Positions 31,856 to 39,106 of a DNA stretch of 39,106 bases are shown one piece after another (the stretch's first letter is position 1; each line of letters begins with the position of its first letter). Where the stretch lies: assembly GCA_937943045.1 (NCBI GenBank), contig CALEBN010000060.1, positions 1-39,106 on the forward strand. Reading direction: 5' to 3'. The notes beneath the pieces are model-generated. The model did not search any database, was not told the DNA's origin, and worked only from the letters and a program-made list of their open reading frames with translations. A program made the position numbers and the translations under genes. Source of the stretch: an uncultured Collinsella sp. GTDB lineage: Bacteria; Actinomycetota; Coriobacteriia; Coriobacteriales; Coriobacteriaceae.

Positions 31856-31879
31856 AAACTCAGGGCTTTGAGTTTTTTT
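31856..31879 (+). terminator. Terminator near the left end of the element
   Basis: AAACTCA (31856-31862) pairs with TGAGTTT (31869-31875), followed by further T residues. What it terminates is unclear; no gene is visible between 31492 and 32055, apart from the att-like repeat. Confidence 0.6.
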
Positions 31880-31950
31880 GTTTTTGTCCCAAAGCGCGCG
31901 GCGGACCGCCTTTGAGATTCCGCTGACGTCCGGATACGCTTCGATCTCCC

Positions 31951-32039
31951 TTGAATTTTCAGACAGCATATGGTATAAGGTAATTGGTTTTCCGTTAGGA
32001 AGGCTTCCAAGTGCCGGGGACGTTTTCCCCGGCTTTTTT
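31951..32039 (+). promoter_or_regulatory. Promoter and early terminator ahead of the DUF3800 gene
   Basis: TTGAAT (31951-31956) and TATAAG (31974-31979) are 17 bases apart, a good promoter. About 30 bases into the transcript GCCGGGG (32013-32019) pairs with CCCCGGC (32027-32033), followed by six T residues. The terminator thus sits between promoter and gene, as in attenuators and in type III toxin-antitoxin loci, though no tandem RNA repeat is seen. Confidence 0.6.
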
Positions 32040-32055
32040 CTTATCCAGGAGAACA

Positions 32056-32727
32056 ATGCGAGAACTCAGCATCTTCGTCGACGAGTCGGGAAGCGACGGT
32101 CTCTCCGACCGCCACTACCTGCTTACCGTCGTCATGCACGACCAATCCGAGAGCATCGCGGATTCGATCGCGGCATATGAGGGCGCCCTTCGCGCCAAGG
32201 GGCTCCCGGACATACCCTTCCATGCGTCGCCGCTCATGAACGGCAAGGACCAGTACTCGGGGCTCGACTTGAGGACGCGCAAGATGTTGCTCGGCTCGTT
32301 CCGAGTCTTCTTCCGCCACATGCCCGTGAGGTACCACACCTTTGCATACGCGACCAAGCAGTTCGCCTCGCTCGACAAGCTCGCGGGGACGATGCGAAGG
32401 GACCTCGTGAACTTCCTCTTCGACAACCTCGCGGAGCTGCAATCCTACGATATGGTCAAGGTCTATTACGACAACGGCCAGCATTCTATCGCCGAGTCGC
32501 TCCATCGCGCGGTCGAGTACGCGCTCTCGAAGGACGCCGTCGTCTACCGATCGGCGCAGCCCTCCGAGTACCGGCTTTCGCAGGCGGCGGACTACATCTG
32601 CACCATGGAACTCACGGCGATCAAATACGCGGAGCATACAGCCACCGCGACGGACGAGAAGTTCTTCGGCAAGTGGTCCGATTTCAAGAAGGGCATATTT
32701 AAGGAGACACGCAAGAAGTTTCTCTAG
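32056..32727 (+). CDS. DUF3800 domain-containing protein
   Basis: This 223-residue protein opens with RELSIFVDESGSDG, the DUF3800 hallmark (a DES motif on the first strand), followed by YLLTVVMHD and later VKVYYDNGQHS and SEYRLSQAADYICTMEL near the C-terminus. The acidic residues fit the RNase-H-like fold proposed for the family, with D9 and E10 and later acidic residues as possible metal ligands (inference). The function is not known; the family is frequent in mobile elements and prophages. AGGAG lies before the ATG at 32056. It stands behind its own promoter and an early terminator. Confidence 0.85.
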   Translation: MRELSIFVDESGSDGLSDRHYLLTVVMHDQSESIADSIAAYEGALRAKGLPDIPFHASPLMNGKDQYSGLDLRTRKMLLGSFRVFFRHMPVRYHTFAYATKQFASLDKLAGTMRRDLVNFLFDNLAELQSYDMVKVYYDNGQHSIAESLHRAVEYALSKDAVVYRSAQPSEYRLSQAADYICTMELTAIKYAEHTATATDEKFFGKWSDFKKGIFKETRKKFL

Positions 32728-32984
32728 AAAGACGGCTCGCCATCGGGGAACGGTTTCCCACAGGGGGCTCGCTGCGCGGGAGGGGCCCTTGACGGCATCG
32801 CTGTGGGTAAGTACCGGGAGCTCGAGGAGATAACCGCCGAAGAGGCTACAGCGATCATCGGAAAGTGCGAAGAAGAAATGGCCCCAAAGGAAGAAACCCA
32901 AGAATCCGAGAAGCGTCCCCAAATGGGAGCGCTTCTTCGGAGACGCTAGCTCGCCCTGCCGTCAGATGCCCCGGGCAAACCCAG

Positions 32985-33514
32985 CTACGGCCTTTTCGGC
33001 ACGTGCAGCAGCTTAGCCCCGCAGGAAGAGCAGAACGCTGCTTCACCGGACGCCTTGACACCGCAATAGGGGCAGAAAGCCGCGCGCACTATGCGGTCCG
33101 TCGGCGTCCAAGACCTAATCCTCTTGGCGGTCGGTCTGCCACGCGTTCGGCTATGCCCGAGCCGTCGTTAGAGCTCGCTACGGTGTAGTCGCTCGTGAGG
33201 TGGCCCTTGTAGTCGAAGTCGATCACGAACTTCCACGAACTGATGCCGCTGAGCGAAGCGACGGTCCCGTAAACCTTGTGCCCGTTCACGGAAAGGGACT
33301 CGAGCCTTTTGACGGATCACCCCGTAGCCTCGACGATCTCCTCGAACCCCTCCTGGGTCACATCGTCCCTGAAACACTCGCTCGCACGGTCCCACTCGGC
33401 TTTTGCCTTGACCTTCTCGAGCTCGATCTTCCGCTTATCCTGCCTATCGCATGCGAACAGTATGATGCCGAGAAAAGCAAAAGCGGGAAATAGGGTCGTC
33501 AGGATGTTGACCAA
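32985..33514 (-). pseudogene. Broken zinc-ribbon protein gene with in-frame TGA and frameshift
   Basis: A 65-codon frame from 33514 encodes a membrane segment (TTLFPAFAFLGIILFACD) and a charged helix, ending at a TGA at 33317-33319. The same frame continues directly with VKRLESLSVNGHKVYGTVASL and WKFVIDFDYKGHLTSDYTV until 33089. After a frame change, a C-terminal double zinc ribbon follows (FCPYCGVKASGEAAFCSSCGAKLL), ending at TAG 32985-32987. Read together this looks like one membrane-anchored zinc-ribbon protein disabled by a nonsense codon and a frameshift. The exact frameshift place is near 33130. Sequencing error or a real pseudogene are both possible. Confidence 0.6.
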
Positions 33515-33534
33515 AGATTCCGTTCAAGGTCCCC

Positions 33535-34176
33535 CTAAACAAGCCCAGCGCCGTGGGCAAGAAGAAACAGCGCGACGTGGAGGATGATGAAGGCAGGCAG
33601 CCCCACCGCGAAATACCACTTGGACGTCTTATGGTGGGCGACGCGCATCCCGGCGATGCCTCCAAGGGCCCCTCCCGCGAGCGAGAGACCAAGCAAGGTG
33701 GCTTCGGGGAACCTGCTGCCGCGGTCAATCGCCCTCTTCTTGTCCAGGCAAAAAACGGCGAACGTGATGACGTTGATGGCGAGAAGGTATGCACCGAGAG
33801 CGACGATGACGGGCGCGTTGAACGAAGCGCCCGGTTCCAGATCGACGACGATGACTCCGGCCCAAACGAGCACGACAAGCACCCACACAATCAAGAAGAC
33901 TATGGCGCTGAACCACCAGGCGATGTTGTGCTTGTTCATGTGGTTCCTGGTGAAGATCATAAGGGCAAGGAGCATCCCCAGGGCGCCGCCCGCTACGGCG
34001 AACAGGGTCAAGATCCTGCCGTCCATGAGGCCGGTATCCTCGTCCTGGTTGTAACGGGCTATCGCGTAGTCGATCGCGAAGAGAATGAACGTGAGGGCAT
34101 TAATGCCCGCAAGATAGATAACGAAGGGGTGAACGCCCTGGACAGCACCGCCCAGGGCAGATAGTGCCTGCTCCAT
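33535..34176 (-). CDS. Tandem DUF1294 membrane protein
   Basis: This 213-residue hydrophobic protein has about six to seven membrane helices in two similar halves. Each half contains the DUF1294 pattern: a helix ending near a charged stretch (LFAIDYAIARYNQ; VFCLDKKRAID), then a glycine-rich turn (VAGGALGMLLALM; LAGGALGGIAGMRVAHHKTSKWYF). The second half keeps the HHKT-KWYF motif, while the first has a variant (TRNHMNKHN). The function is unknown. The ATG at 34176 follows AAGGAG at eight bases. It starts upstream of the zinc-ribbon pseudogene on the same strand, with a 20-base gap, so they were probably one operon. Confidence 0.85.
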   Translation of the reverse strand: MEQALSALGGAVQGVHPFVIYLAGINALTFILFAIDYAIARYNQDEDTGLMDGRILTLFAVAGGALGMLLALMIFTRNHMNKHNIAWWFSAIVFLIVWVLVVLVWAGVIVVDLEPGASFNAPVIVALGAYLLAINVITFAVFCLDKKRAIDRGSRFPEATLLGLSLAGGALGGIAGMRVAHHKTSKWYFAVGLPAFIILHVALFLLAHGAGLV

Positions 34177-34209
34177 AAGAAGAACTCCTTCCCGAACAAC
34201 ATGCCGCCA

Positions 34210-34458
34210 TTATACAGGTAGATTGAACGCCCGATGCGCCTGTTTCCATTGATGCTCCGGGTATGGCGAGAAGAGCCTTTCCGCGGCCCAAACCGCATGG
34301 CCAGCCGCAGGCCGCGCTAACCTCTCGCGCCGTTCGTCTGCTTTCGCTCGTCCGAAATTACAACCGCAGCAGGCCGTGTCCAACGGATGGATACCATTTA
34401 CCCGGGTGCATCTGGGGCAACGGGCCGGCAGGCCCTCGAAAGGTCGCTCGCAGAACAC
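34210..34458 (-). CDS. Possible small zinc-finger protein
   Basis: This 82-residue frame with a GTG start has a cysteine cluster ARCPRCTRVNGIHPLDTACCGC that could bind one zinc, similar in layout to Com-type ribbons. The C-terminal half has no recognisable features. No clear ribosome site is seen. It may be a real small regulator of the element or a chance frame; the cysteine spacing is the only argument. Confidence 0.35.
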   Translation of the reverse strand: MFCERPFEGLPARCPRCTRVNGIHPLDTACCGCNFGRAKADERRERLARPAAGHAVWAAERLFSPYPEHQWKQAHRAFNLPV

Positions 34459-34567
34459 GCAACATCAAACACGAAAGAAGAGACGAACGACAGATGCCGG
34501 ACCCCGGACGACAGCACCGCGGAAGACGAGCATTCCGAACACAACTGAACGAACTTCGATCCTAGGC

Positions 34568-34596
34568 AGGCGCCCGCACGGGCGCCTTTTGCTTTT
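34568..34596 (+). terminator. Rho-independent terminator within the element
   Basis: AGGCGCCCG and CGGGCGCCT flank a two-base loop, followed by TTTGCTTTT. Upstream on this strand there is only a 23-codon frame from 34493, so the terminated transcript may be non-coding. Confidence 0.75.
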
Positions 34597-34724
34597 CGGG
34601 GACTTAGCTGCCAGCTAAGGCGTACGGCTCATGGCCGTTTCGTGAAGGCCCGACCAGCTCGACCCACCTCGACCCATCTCCGCTCCTGTCGGGCGTGTCA
34701 ATCGCCGTCAGGCGGTTCAATCGT

Positions 34725-34762
34725 CGCGCAGACGTAAACGCACACAGGACCGCGCAGACGTA
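34725..34762. repeat. Direct repeat CGCGCAGACGTA ahead of the excisionase gene
   Basis: Two identical 12-mers lie at 34725-34736 and 34751-34762, 26 bases apart. A 9-mer CTCGACCCA is also doubled near 34657-34675. They may be binding sites for the excisionase or integrase. Confidence 0.45.
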
Positions 34763-34787
34763 TCGCGCGGAAAGATTGGAGGCAACC

Positions 34788-35006
34788 ATGGCGCACGCTA
34801 CGAAATGCGCCGCGCCCGAGGGCAACCGGGGCCGCGACGAGTGGATGACGGTGATCGAGATGCAGGAGTACATGGGGGCGAGCCGGAGTAAGGCATACGA
34901 CCTCATCTGGCCGGGAGAGATCGACTCGTACAGGCTCGGAAGGAAGCTCCTGGTTTCGAGGGCGTCGGTGGACGCCTACATCGAGTCGAGGGGCGGCAGG
35001 AAATGA
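34788..35006 (+). CDS. Excisionase-type MerR-like DNA-binding protein
   Basis: This 72-residue protein has a winged helix-turn-helix as in excisionase-family proteins: DEWMTVIEMQEYMGASRSKAY followed by LGRKLLVSRASVDAYIESR, the usual wing and C-terminal helix. Such proteins direct integrase toward excision or regulate element genes. The ATG at 34788 is behind TTGGAGG. No integrase gene follows in this window; the next gene is a truncated helix-turn-helix. Confidence 0.8.
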   Translation: MAHATKCAAPEGNRGRDEWMTVIEMQEYMGASRSKAYDLIWPGEIDSYRLGRKLLVSRASVDAYIESRGGRK

Positions 35007-35084
35007 CGACGGCGACCGCCCCGGGAGCCGCCCGCGGCCGGGCACGCGAGGGAGCCTCGAGACGAGAGGAGCTCGAGGACGACC

Positions 35085-35205
35085 ATGACCAAGAGCATTA
35101 GCAGGAGCCAGATGAGGCTCATCGCATCGACCAACGCGATATTCGGCGCCGACGAGGCGTGCGCGATGCTGCGCATCAGCCGCGACGCCATGTACCGGCT
35201 CACCA
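35085..35205 (+). pseudogene. Truncated helix-turn-helix gene
   Basis: An ATG after GAGGAC begins MTKSISRSQMRLIASTNAIF then GADEACAMLRISRDAMYRLTN, the first half of a DNA-binding domain of the excisionase/MerR type. Near 35205 the sequence changes into AT-richer DNA, and the frame runs on to 35399 through unrelated residues with no domain I recognise. A deletion or insertion probably cut this gene. Confidence 0.5.
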
Positions 35206-35364
35206 ATATGCCTCAAACATGCTGGAACTGCCACAAGGCCATCAAGCCACAACACAAAGGAAGTGCGCTTCTCGTTGCTCCACACTGTTCTTTAATAGGG
35301 GAGAACGAAAAGCAATCAACAGCAAAGCGCCGGGGCCACCGATGGCTATATGGAAGGAAAATGC

Positions 35365-35619
35365 CTATTTTCGATTCCAAAGGTCGGCATCACTGGTAGG
35401 CATATCATCATCCTCGAATTCGCCAAGGTAGGTGTAATGGTGATAGCGTTCCCCATCATACTCGTACCCAGTGTAGTCATAACCTCTCTGAGTAACCCCT
35501 TGATAAGGCTTGAACTCCGCCTCAGCCTCTTCTTTGGTGTAGTGGTCAGCATCGAACCAAACGCCCTCGGTCTTATCATCGCCCCAGCCGAGCTTTTTGC
35601 CCTTGAATACGTGTCTCAT
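35365..35619 (-). CDS. Hypothetical acidic protein
   Basis: This 84-residue frame has a convincing composition but no family I recognise: MRHVFKGKKLGWGDDKTEGV, then FDADHYTKEEAEAEFKPYQG and a tyrosine-rich GYDYTGYEYDGERYHHYTY. It is acidic, with no membrane segment or cysteines. The start could be the ATG at 35619 or a GTG nine bases upstream; both have weak ribosome sites. Base composition here (35,270-35,720) is clearly lower in GC than the surroundings, indicating a separate origin within the element. Confidence 0.5.
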   Translation of the reverse strand: MRHVFKGKKLGWGDDKTEGVWFDADHYTKEEAEAEFKPYQGVTQRGYDYTGYEYDGERYHHYTYLGEFEDDDMPTSDADLWNRK

Positions 35620-35639
35620 GGTATCCACACTTTCACTAA

Positions 35640-36110
35640 TGACTCCCGTTTAGGCTATTGTAGCACTCTCCCATTCAGCTCGTTCGTCTTTTCGGCATAT
35701 CCAACCAACTGTCTTGTCTTCAGATGCCCCGACGTCCCCACGGCGTCCATCCCCGTCGTCGCGAAGCTGATGCCCGAGCTTCATTTGGCCCCATTTCCGC
35801 TCATAAGTACCTTGAGGCTACGGAACGTGCCCGAAGCGATAACACCGCTCAACGACAACTCCCGCGAAGTGACGGCTGTGGCCTCCTTCAGCGCCGAACG
35901 CGAGTTGAACGCGTGTTACATTCGCGCCGTGCGCCACAACGCGCTCATGCCATCCACCGGCGCAAGCGCCAAGAACCCGTAAAACCAACAGCTCGTGCAC
36001 GGCCACGAACCCGCGCCCACGTCGCCTCCGCTTACGACGAGCCTAGCTTGCTTGGCGGGCATCCACCCAAGACACGCATTGGACGGCGTTGCACCAACAG
36101 CAAGCAATAA
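35640..36110. other. Stretch with no recognisable gene
   Basis: Several overlapping frames are open, but none has a good ribosome site, a known motif or a consistent codon pattern. The frame ending near 35982 (LRNVPEAITPLNDNSREVTA and on) may be part of a decayed gene. Confidence 0.3.
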
Positions 36111-36164
36111 CCCAGAGGCGCTCCTCATTTGCATTATGCCTAATGAAGAGCGCCTCTATTTGGG
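36111..36164. terminator. Long hairpin, probable bidirectional terminator
   Basis: AGAGGCGCTC...TCATT pairs with AATGA...GAGCGCCTCT with one mismatch, and CCC at 36111 with GGG at 36162. The loop contains GCATTATGCC. Only short T-runs flank it. Confidence 0.5.
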
Positions 36165-36198
36165 TTAAATGCAATATGCGATAACGAAACCCCCGAAG

Positions 36199-36468
36199 TC
36201 AGTACTCATTTCCGACGTCTATGAACACCAGCCAATCGATACTCAAAACGTCGTGAGTACAATTTGAGTACCAACCTGAGCGATCCCTTGCGAGCAAAAG
36301 CAATCTGCCGGTCAGCATTAATTTGAAATGAATTGATGGCGTTGCTTCGGTAATTGAAAGCACTTTAAAACGTACCAGTAAACAATTATCCCAGCTAAAC
36401 AGCTTGAGAGATTGCGTAGCTGGCTTGTATATACCATATACACCACAGTCCGCAGACACCCATGGCAT
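36199..36468 (-). CDS. Doubtful small open frame next to the guaA terminator
   Basis: An 89-residue frame (MPWVSADCGVYGIYKP at the start) with AT-rich composition. I see no ribosome site, no domain and no homology by eye. It is reported only because the region from 36180 to 36470 otherwise has nothing recognisable. Confidence 0.2.
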   Translation of the reverse strand: MPWVSADCGVYGIYKPATQSLKLFSWDNCLLVRFKVLSITEATPSIHFKLMLTGRLLLLARDRSGWYSNCTHDVLSIDWLVFIDVGNEY

Positions 36469-36472
36469 GTAA

Positions 36473-36507
36473 ATAAAAAAAGAGGGAGGCTGTTTCCGAC
36501 CTCCCTC
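36473..36507 (-). terminator. Terminator of guaA
   Basis: GAGGGAGG (36482-36489) pairs with CCTCCCTC (36500-36507). On the minus strand the stem is followed by seven T residues. Confidence 0.9.
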
Positions 36508-36522
36508 GCAAAGGGCTATCTA

Positions 36523-38085
36523 CTATTCCCACTCGATGGTTGCTGGGGGTTTGCTAGTGCAATCCAGTACCACGCGGTTGATCTGGCGGCACTCGTTGGT
36601 GATGCGGGTGGAGATCGTGGCGAGCACGTCGTAGGGCACGCGCGACCAGTCGGCGGTCATGGCGTCCTCCGAGCTGACCGGTCGCAGGACGATGGGGGAG
36701 CCGTAGGTGCGCTCGTCGCCTTGGACGCCGACCGAGTGAACGTCGGCGAGTAGCACGACCGGGCACTGCCAGATGTCGCGGTCGAGGCCGGCGCGGGAGA
36801 GCTCTTCGCGGGCGATGGCGTCGGCCTCGCGCAGCAGGTCGAGGCGTTCCCTGGTGATTTCGCCGATGATGCGGATGCCCAGGCCCGGGCCGGGGAAGGG
36901 CTGGCGCCAGACGATCTCGTCGGGCAGGCCGAGCTCGGTGCCGATGGCGCGCACCTCGTCCTTGAAGAGGGTACGCAGCGGTTCGATGAGCTGGAACTTG
37001 ATGTCCTTGGGGAGCCCGCCGACGTTGTGGTGGGACTTGATGTTGGCCGCGCCGTCGCCGCCGCCGGATTCGACGACGTCGGGGTAGAGGGTTCCCTGCA
37101 CGAGGAACTTGACTTCCTTGCCGCGGGCGCCGGCTTCTTCGAGGACCTGACGCTGGGCTTTCTCGAAGGTGCGGATGAACTTCTCGCCGATGATCTTGCG
37201 CTTGCGCTCGGGCTCGGAGACGCCCTTGAGCGCTTCGAGGAAGTCGTCGGCGGCGTCGACGGTGATCAGTCGGATGCCGGTGGCGGCGACGAAGTCGTGC
37301 TTGACCTGCTCGACCTCGCCTTTGCGCAGCAGGCCGTGGTCGACGAACACGCAGGTGAGCTGGTCGCCGATGGCCTTGTGGACGAGGGCGGCGGCGACTG
37401 CGGAGTCGACACCGCCGGACAGGCCGCAGATCACTTCGGCGTCGCCGACCTTCTCGCGGATCTTGGCGACCTGGTCCTCGATGATGGAGGAGGCGTCCCA
37501 GTTGTCGGGCAGGCCGGCGCACTGGTGGAGGAACGTCTCGATGAGCTTCTGGCCGAGGGGGGTGTGCTTGACCTCGGGGTGCCACTGCACGCCGTAGAGC
37601 TTGCGGGACTCGTCCTGCATGGCGGCGACGGGCGCGCCCTCGGTGTGGGCGAGCACTTCGAAGCCGGCGGGCGCGGTCTTGACGGCGACGCCGTGGCTCA
37701 TCCACGTGTCCTGCTCGGCCGGGGAGCCGGCGAGCAGCCCGTCCGTCTTGTCGATGGTCGTGTCGGTCTTGCCGTATTCGCCGAGCGCGGCCTTGTCGAC
37801 GTCGGCGCCGAGCGCGTACGCCATGGCCTGGAAGCCGTAGCAGATGCCGAGCACGGGCACGCCGGCGTTGAACAGCTTGGGATCGACGCGCGGGGCGCCG
37901 GGCTCGAATACGGATGCGGGGCCGCCTGACAGGATGATGGCCTGCGGGTCCTTGGCGAGCATCTCGTCTACCGGCATGGAATGGGGGACAAGCTCCGAAT
38001 ACACGTTCGCCTCGCGCACGCGACGGGCGATGAGCTGCGCGTATTGGGCGCCGAAATCGACGACAAGCACCGGGCCGTTAGCCAT
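36523..38085 (-). CDS. guaA: GMP synthase (glutamine-hydrolysing)
   Basis: GuaA converts XMP to GMP using ATP and glutamine. The product is 520 residues. The glutamine amidotransferase domain has the nucleophile C82 in LGICYGFQAMAY and the histidine in VQWHPEVKHT. The ATP-pyrophosphatase P-loop is GLSGGVDSAVAA near residue 225. The dimerisation domain has RQPFPGPGLGIRI near residue 393 and ends CTSKPPATIEWE. AAGGGAG lies before the ATG. The very end overlaps an apparent attachment site for the element to its left, whose copy restores the gene end intact. It is divergent from xfp. Confidence 0.96.
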   Translation of the reverse strand: MANGPVLVVDFGAQYAQLIARRVREANVYSELVPHSMPVDEMLAKDPQAIILSGGPASVFEPGAPRVDPKLFNAGVPVLGICYGFQAMAYALGADVDKAALGEYGKTDTTIDKTDGLLAGSPAEQDTWMSHGVAVKTAPAGFEVLAHTEGAPVAAMQDESRKLYGVQWHPEVKHTPLGQKLIETFLHQCAGLPDNWDASSIIEDQVAKIREKVGDAEVICGLSGGVDSAVAAALVHKAIGDQLTCVFVDHGLLRKGEVEQVKHDFVAATGIRLITVDAADDFLEALKGVSEPERKRKIIGEKFIRTFEKAQRQVLEEAGARGKEVKFLVQGTLYPDVVESGGGDGAANIKSHHNVGGLPKDIKFQLIEPLRTLFKDEVRAIGTELGLPDEIVWRQPFPGPGLGIRIIGEITRERLDLLREADAIAREELSRAGLDRDIWQCPVVLLADVHSVGVQGDERTYGSPIVLRPVSSEDAMTADWSRVPYDVLATISTRITNECRQINRVVLDCTSKPPATIEWE

Positions 38086-38613
38086 GGGACTCCCTTCATG
38101 CGGCCGCGCGCGATAGCGGATACATAGGTATGGGCGATATCGTTGATTGCGGCCATTGGTATTGTGTGGACTTCTTACAGTATGTCACATCAATTGTGGC
38201 GATTCGAGCCGACATTGGCGTGTGTGATGGGCGGGTGTCGTCCGGGAGCGACGCACCGTTTCACAAAACCGAACAATTAACGCTGTTAATATGAACAACA
38301 CGCCGCATGTTCTGTTGCCTGCATGAACACGCGGCGTGCCGGTAGATCGCTGAAATCGTTGGAAAATAAGAGTTTCTCATTGGATGGAGCCGTAATATAA
38401 CCTGTGAGGACGCCGGTTATTCACTCATAATTCATACAATTAATCTAACATTTTCGAACACACATGCAAAAAAGCTGCCAAAAGTCTTGCTCTCAACGTA
38501 CCATGATGAACGATTGGGATTGGGCAACCGCGAAATCGCAAGGCTTCGCGAGAGTCCATGACCGAACGATAATGATCAATTGCACATCACTGTGCAGGAG
38601 TACAGGAGTACAC
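38086..38613. promoter_or_regulatory. Divergent guaA-xfp control region
   Basis: This 528-bp spacer is AT-richer than the genes. A hairpin with 14-base arms and one mismatch, CACGCCGCATGTTC (38299-38312) with GAACACGCGGCGTG (38325-38338), lies in the middle. A TACAAT -10-like box at 38435-38440 could serve xfp, giving a leader of about 170 nt. The xfp ribosome site is doubled (AGGAGTAC twice, 38596-38611). I found no protein gene. Confidence 0.45.
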
Positions 38614-39106
38614 ATGACGAGTCCTGTTATTGGCACCCCTTGGAAGAAGCTGAACGCTCCGGTTTCCGAGGAAGCTCTTGAAGGCGTGGACAAGTACTGG
38701 CGCGTTGCCAACTACCTTTCCATCGGCCAGATCTATCTGCGGAGCAACCCGCTGATGAAGGAACCCTTCACCCGTGAAGACGTGAAGCACCGTCTGGTGG
38801 GGCACTGGGGCACCACCCCTGGCCTGAACTTCCTCATCGGCCACATCAACCGCTTCATCGCTGACCACGGCCAGAACACCGTGTTCATCATGGGCCCGGG
38901 CCACGGTGGCCCCGCCGGTACCTCCCAGTCCTACCTGGACGGCACCTACACCGAGACGTACCCCAACATTACCAAGGATGAGGCTGGCCTGCAGAAGTTC
39001 TTCCGCCAGTTCTCCTACCCGGGCGGCATCCCCTCCCACTTCGCTCCGGAAACCCCGGGCTCCATCCACGAGGGTGGTGAGCTGGGTTACGCTCTGTCCC
39101 ACGCTT
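38614..39106 (+). CDS. xfp: Xylulose-5-phosphate/fructose-6-phosphate phosphoketolase, 5' part
   Basis: The first 164 codons of an enzyme of about 825 residues are present; the gene runs off the right edge. Phosphoketolase splits fructose-6-phosphate or xylulose-5-phosphate with phosphate and thiamine diphosphate, giving acetyl phosphate; it defines the bifid shunt. The N-terminus TSPVIGTPWKKLNAPVSEEA, then VKHRLVGHWGTTPGLNFL and the thiamine-site IMGPGHGGPAG, are nearly identical to known bifidobacterial Xfp. The start has AGGAG five bases ahead. With ackA and pta in the same segment it confirms a Bifidobacterium origin for the right half. Confidence 0.96.
   Translation, partial: MTSPVIGTPWKKLNAPVSEEALEGVDKYWRVANYLSIGQIYLRSNPLMKEPFTREDVKHRLVGHWGTTPGLNFLIGHINRFIADHGQNTVFIMGPGHGGPAGTSQSYLDGTYTETYPNITKDEAGLQKFFRQFSYPGGIPSHFAPETPGSIHEGGELGYALSHA

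Larger units (their letters stand above)
31715..36539. mobile_element. Degenerate integrative element at the 3' end of guaA
   Basis: TCCCATTCGATGG (31715-31727) repeats TCCCACTCGATGG (36527-36539), the last codons of guaA, with one difference and in the same orientation. Many integrative elements use the guaA 3' end as attachment site. The DNA between differs from the bifidobacterial backbone: a DUF3800 gene, a zinc-ribbon pseudogene, a DUF1294 membrane protein, an excisionase, a truncated helix-turn-helix gene and AT-richer unknown DNA. No integrase catalytic motifs are visible inside, so it is probably a decayed or deleted element. Confidence 0.55.

Noticed and set aside
33317..33319. The TGA in the zinc-ribbon gene as a selenocysteine codon
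   Set aside because: No convincing SECIS hairpin follows, the context is not a known selenoprotein, and a frameshift elsewhere in the same gene shows it is decaying.
1..39106. A CRISPR array or a complete phage
   Set aside because: No series of evenly spaced direct repeats and no capsid, terminase or tail genes are visible.

Overview
The window reads as two genomes joined end to end. Positions 1 to about 23,100 look like a Coriobacteriia chromosome, most likely Collinsella. They carry RNase P RNA, anaerobic housekeeping genes, molybdopterin and molybdate genes, a selenoprotein SelD, and GGGAC/GTCCC intergenic palindromes. From about 23,110 to 39,106 the backbone is bifidobacterial: aroA, acetate kinase, phosphate acetyltransferase, a DUF1846 protein, guaA, and the start of the fructose-6-phosphate phosphoketolase gene that defines the bifid shunt. 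The switch falls inside a tRNA-Pro gene whose two acceptor strands do not pair. An assembly join at a shared tRNA sequence is the simplest reading; recombination at a tRNA attachment site is possible but less likely. Genus names rest on protein and gene-order recognition only.

Layout. 1-8,800: rnpB, a YigZ protein, a C_GCAxxG_C_C protein, metY, an MFS exporter, xpt, a small GGQ release-factor-like protein between two palindromes, a lipid kinase and a CLC antiporter. 8,996-14,411: moeA and mogA (molybdopterin), then modA, modB and modC (molybdate uptake). 14,500-21,505: the most interesting block. It has a long leader with a possible leader peptide and a possible ribosome-site-sequestering helix, then two paralogous double-cubane/2-hydroxyacyl-CoA-dehydratase-type iron-sulfur proteins, their ATPase activator, selD with an in-frame TGA at the catalytic position, yedF, a DUF3343 gene and a cysteine desulfurase gene. 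Together these suggest a locus joining ATP-driven low-potential reduction to selenium mobilisation, next to molybdate import and with a shared operator-like motif. 21,584-23,107: brnQ and tRNA-Pro.

23,110-31,600: a truncated tyrosine integrase, a 205-bp element with four copies of a 20-nt repeat, peptidase E, aroA, ackA, pta and the DUF1846 gene. 31,700-36,540: a degenerate integrative element apparently inserted at the 3' end of guaA. It has an att-like repeat of the guaA end, a DUF3800 gene behind a promoter and terminator, a zinc-ribbon pseudogene, a DUF1294 membrane protein, an excisionase, gene fragments and AT-richer filler; no intact integrase is present. 36,523-39,106: guaA and the first 164 codons of xfp, divergently transcribed.

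xfp makes acetyl phosphate, and ackA turns it into acetate and ATP (pta links it to acetyl-CoA). In the first half, moeA, mogA and modABC supply molybdenum cofactor, and selD, yedF, DUF3343 and csd handle selenium.
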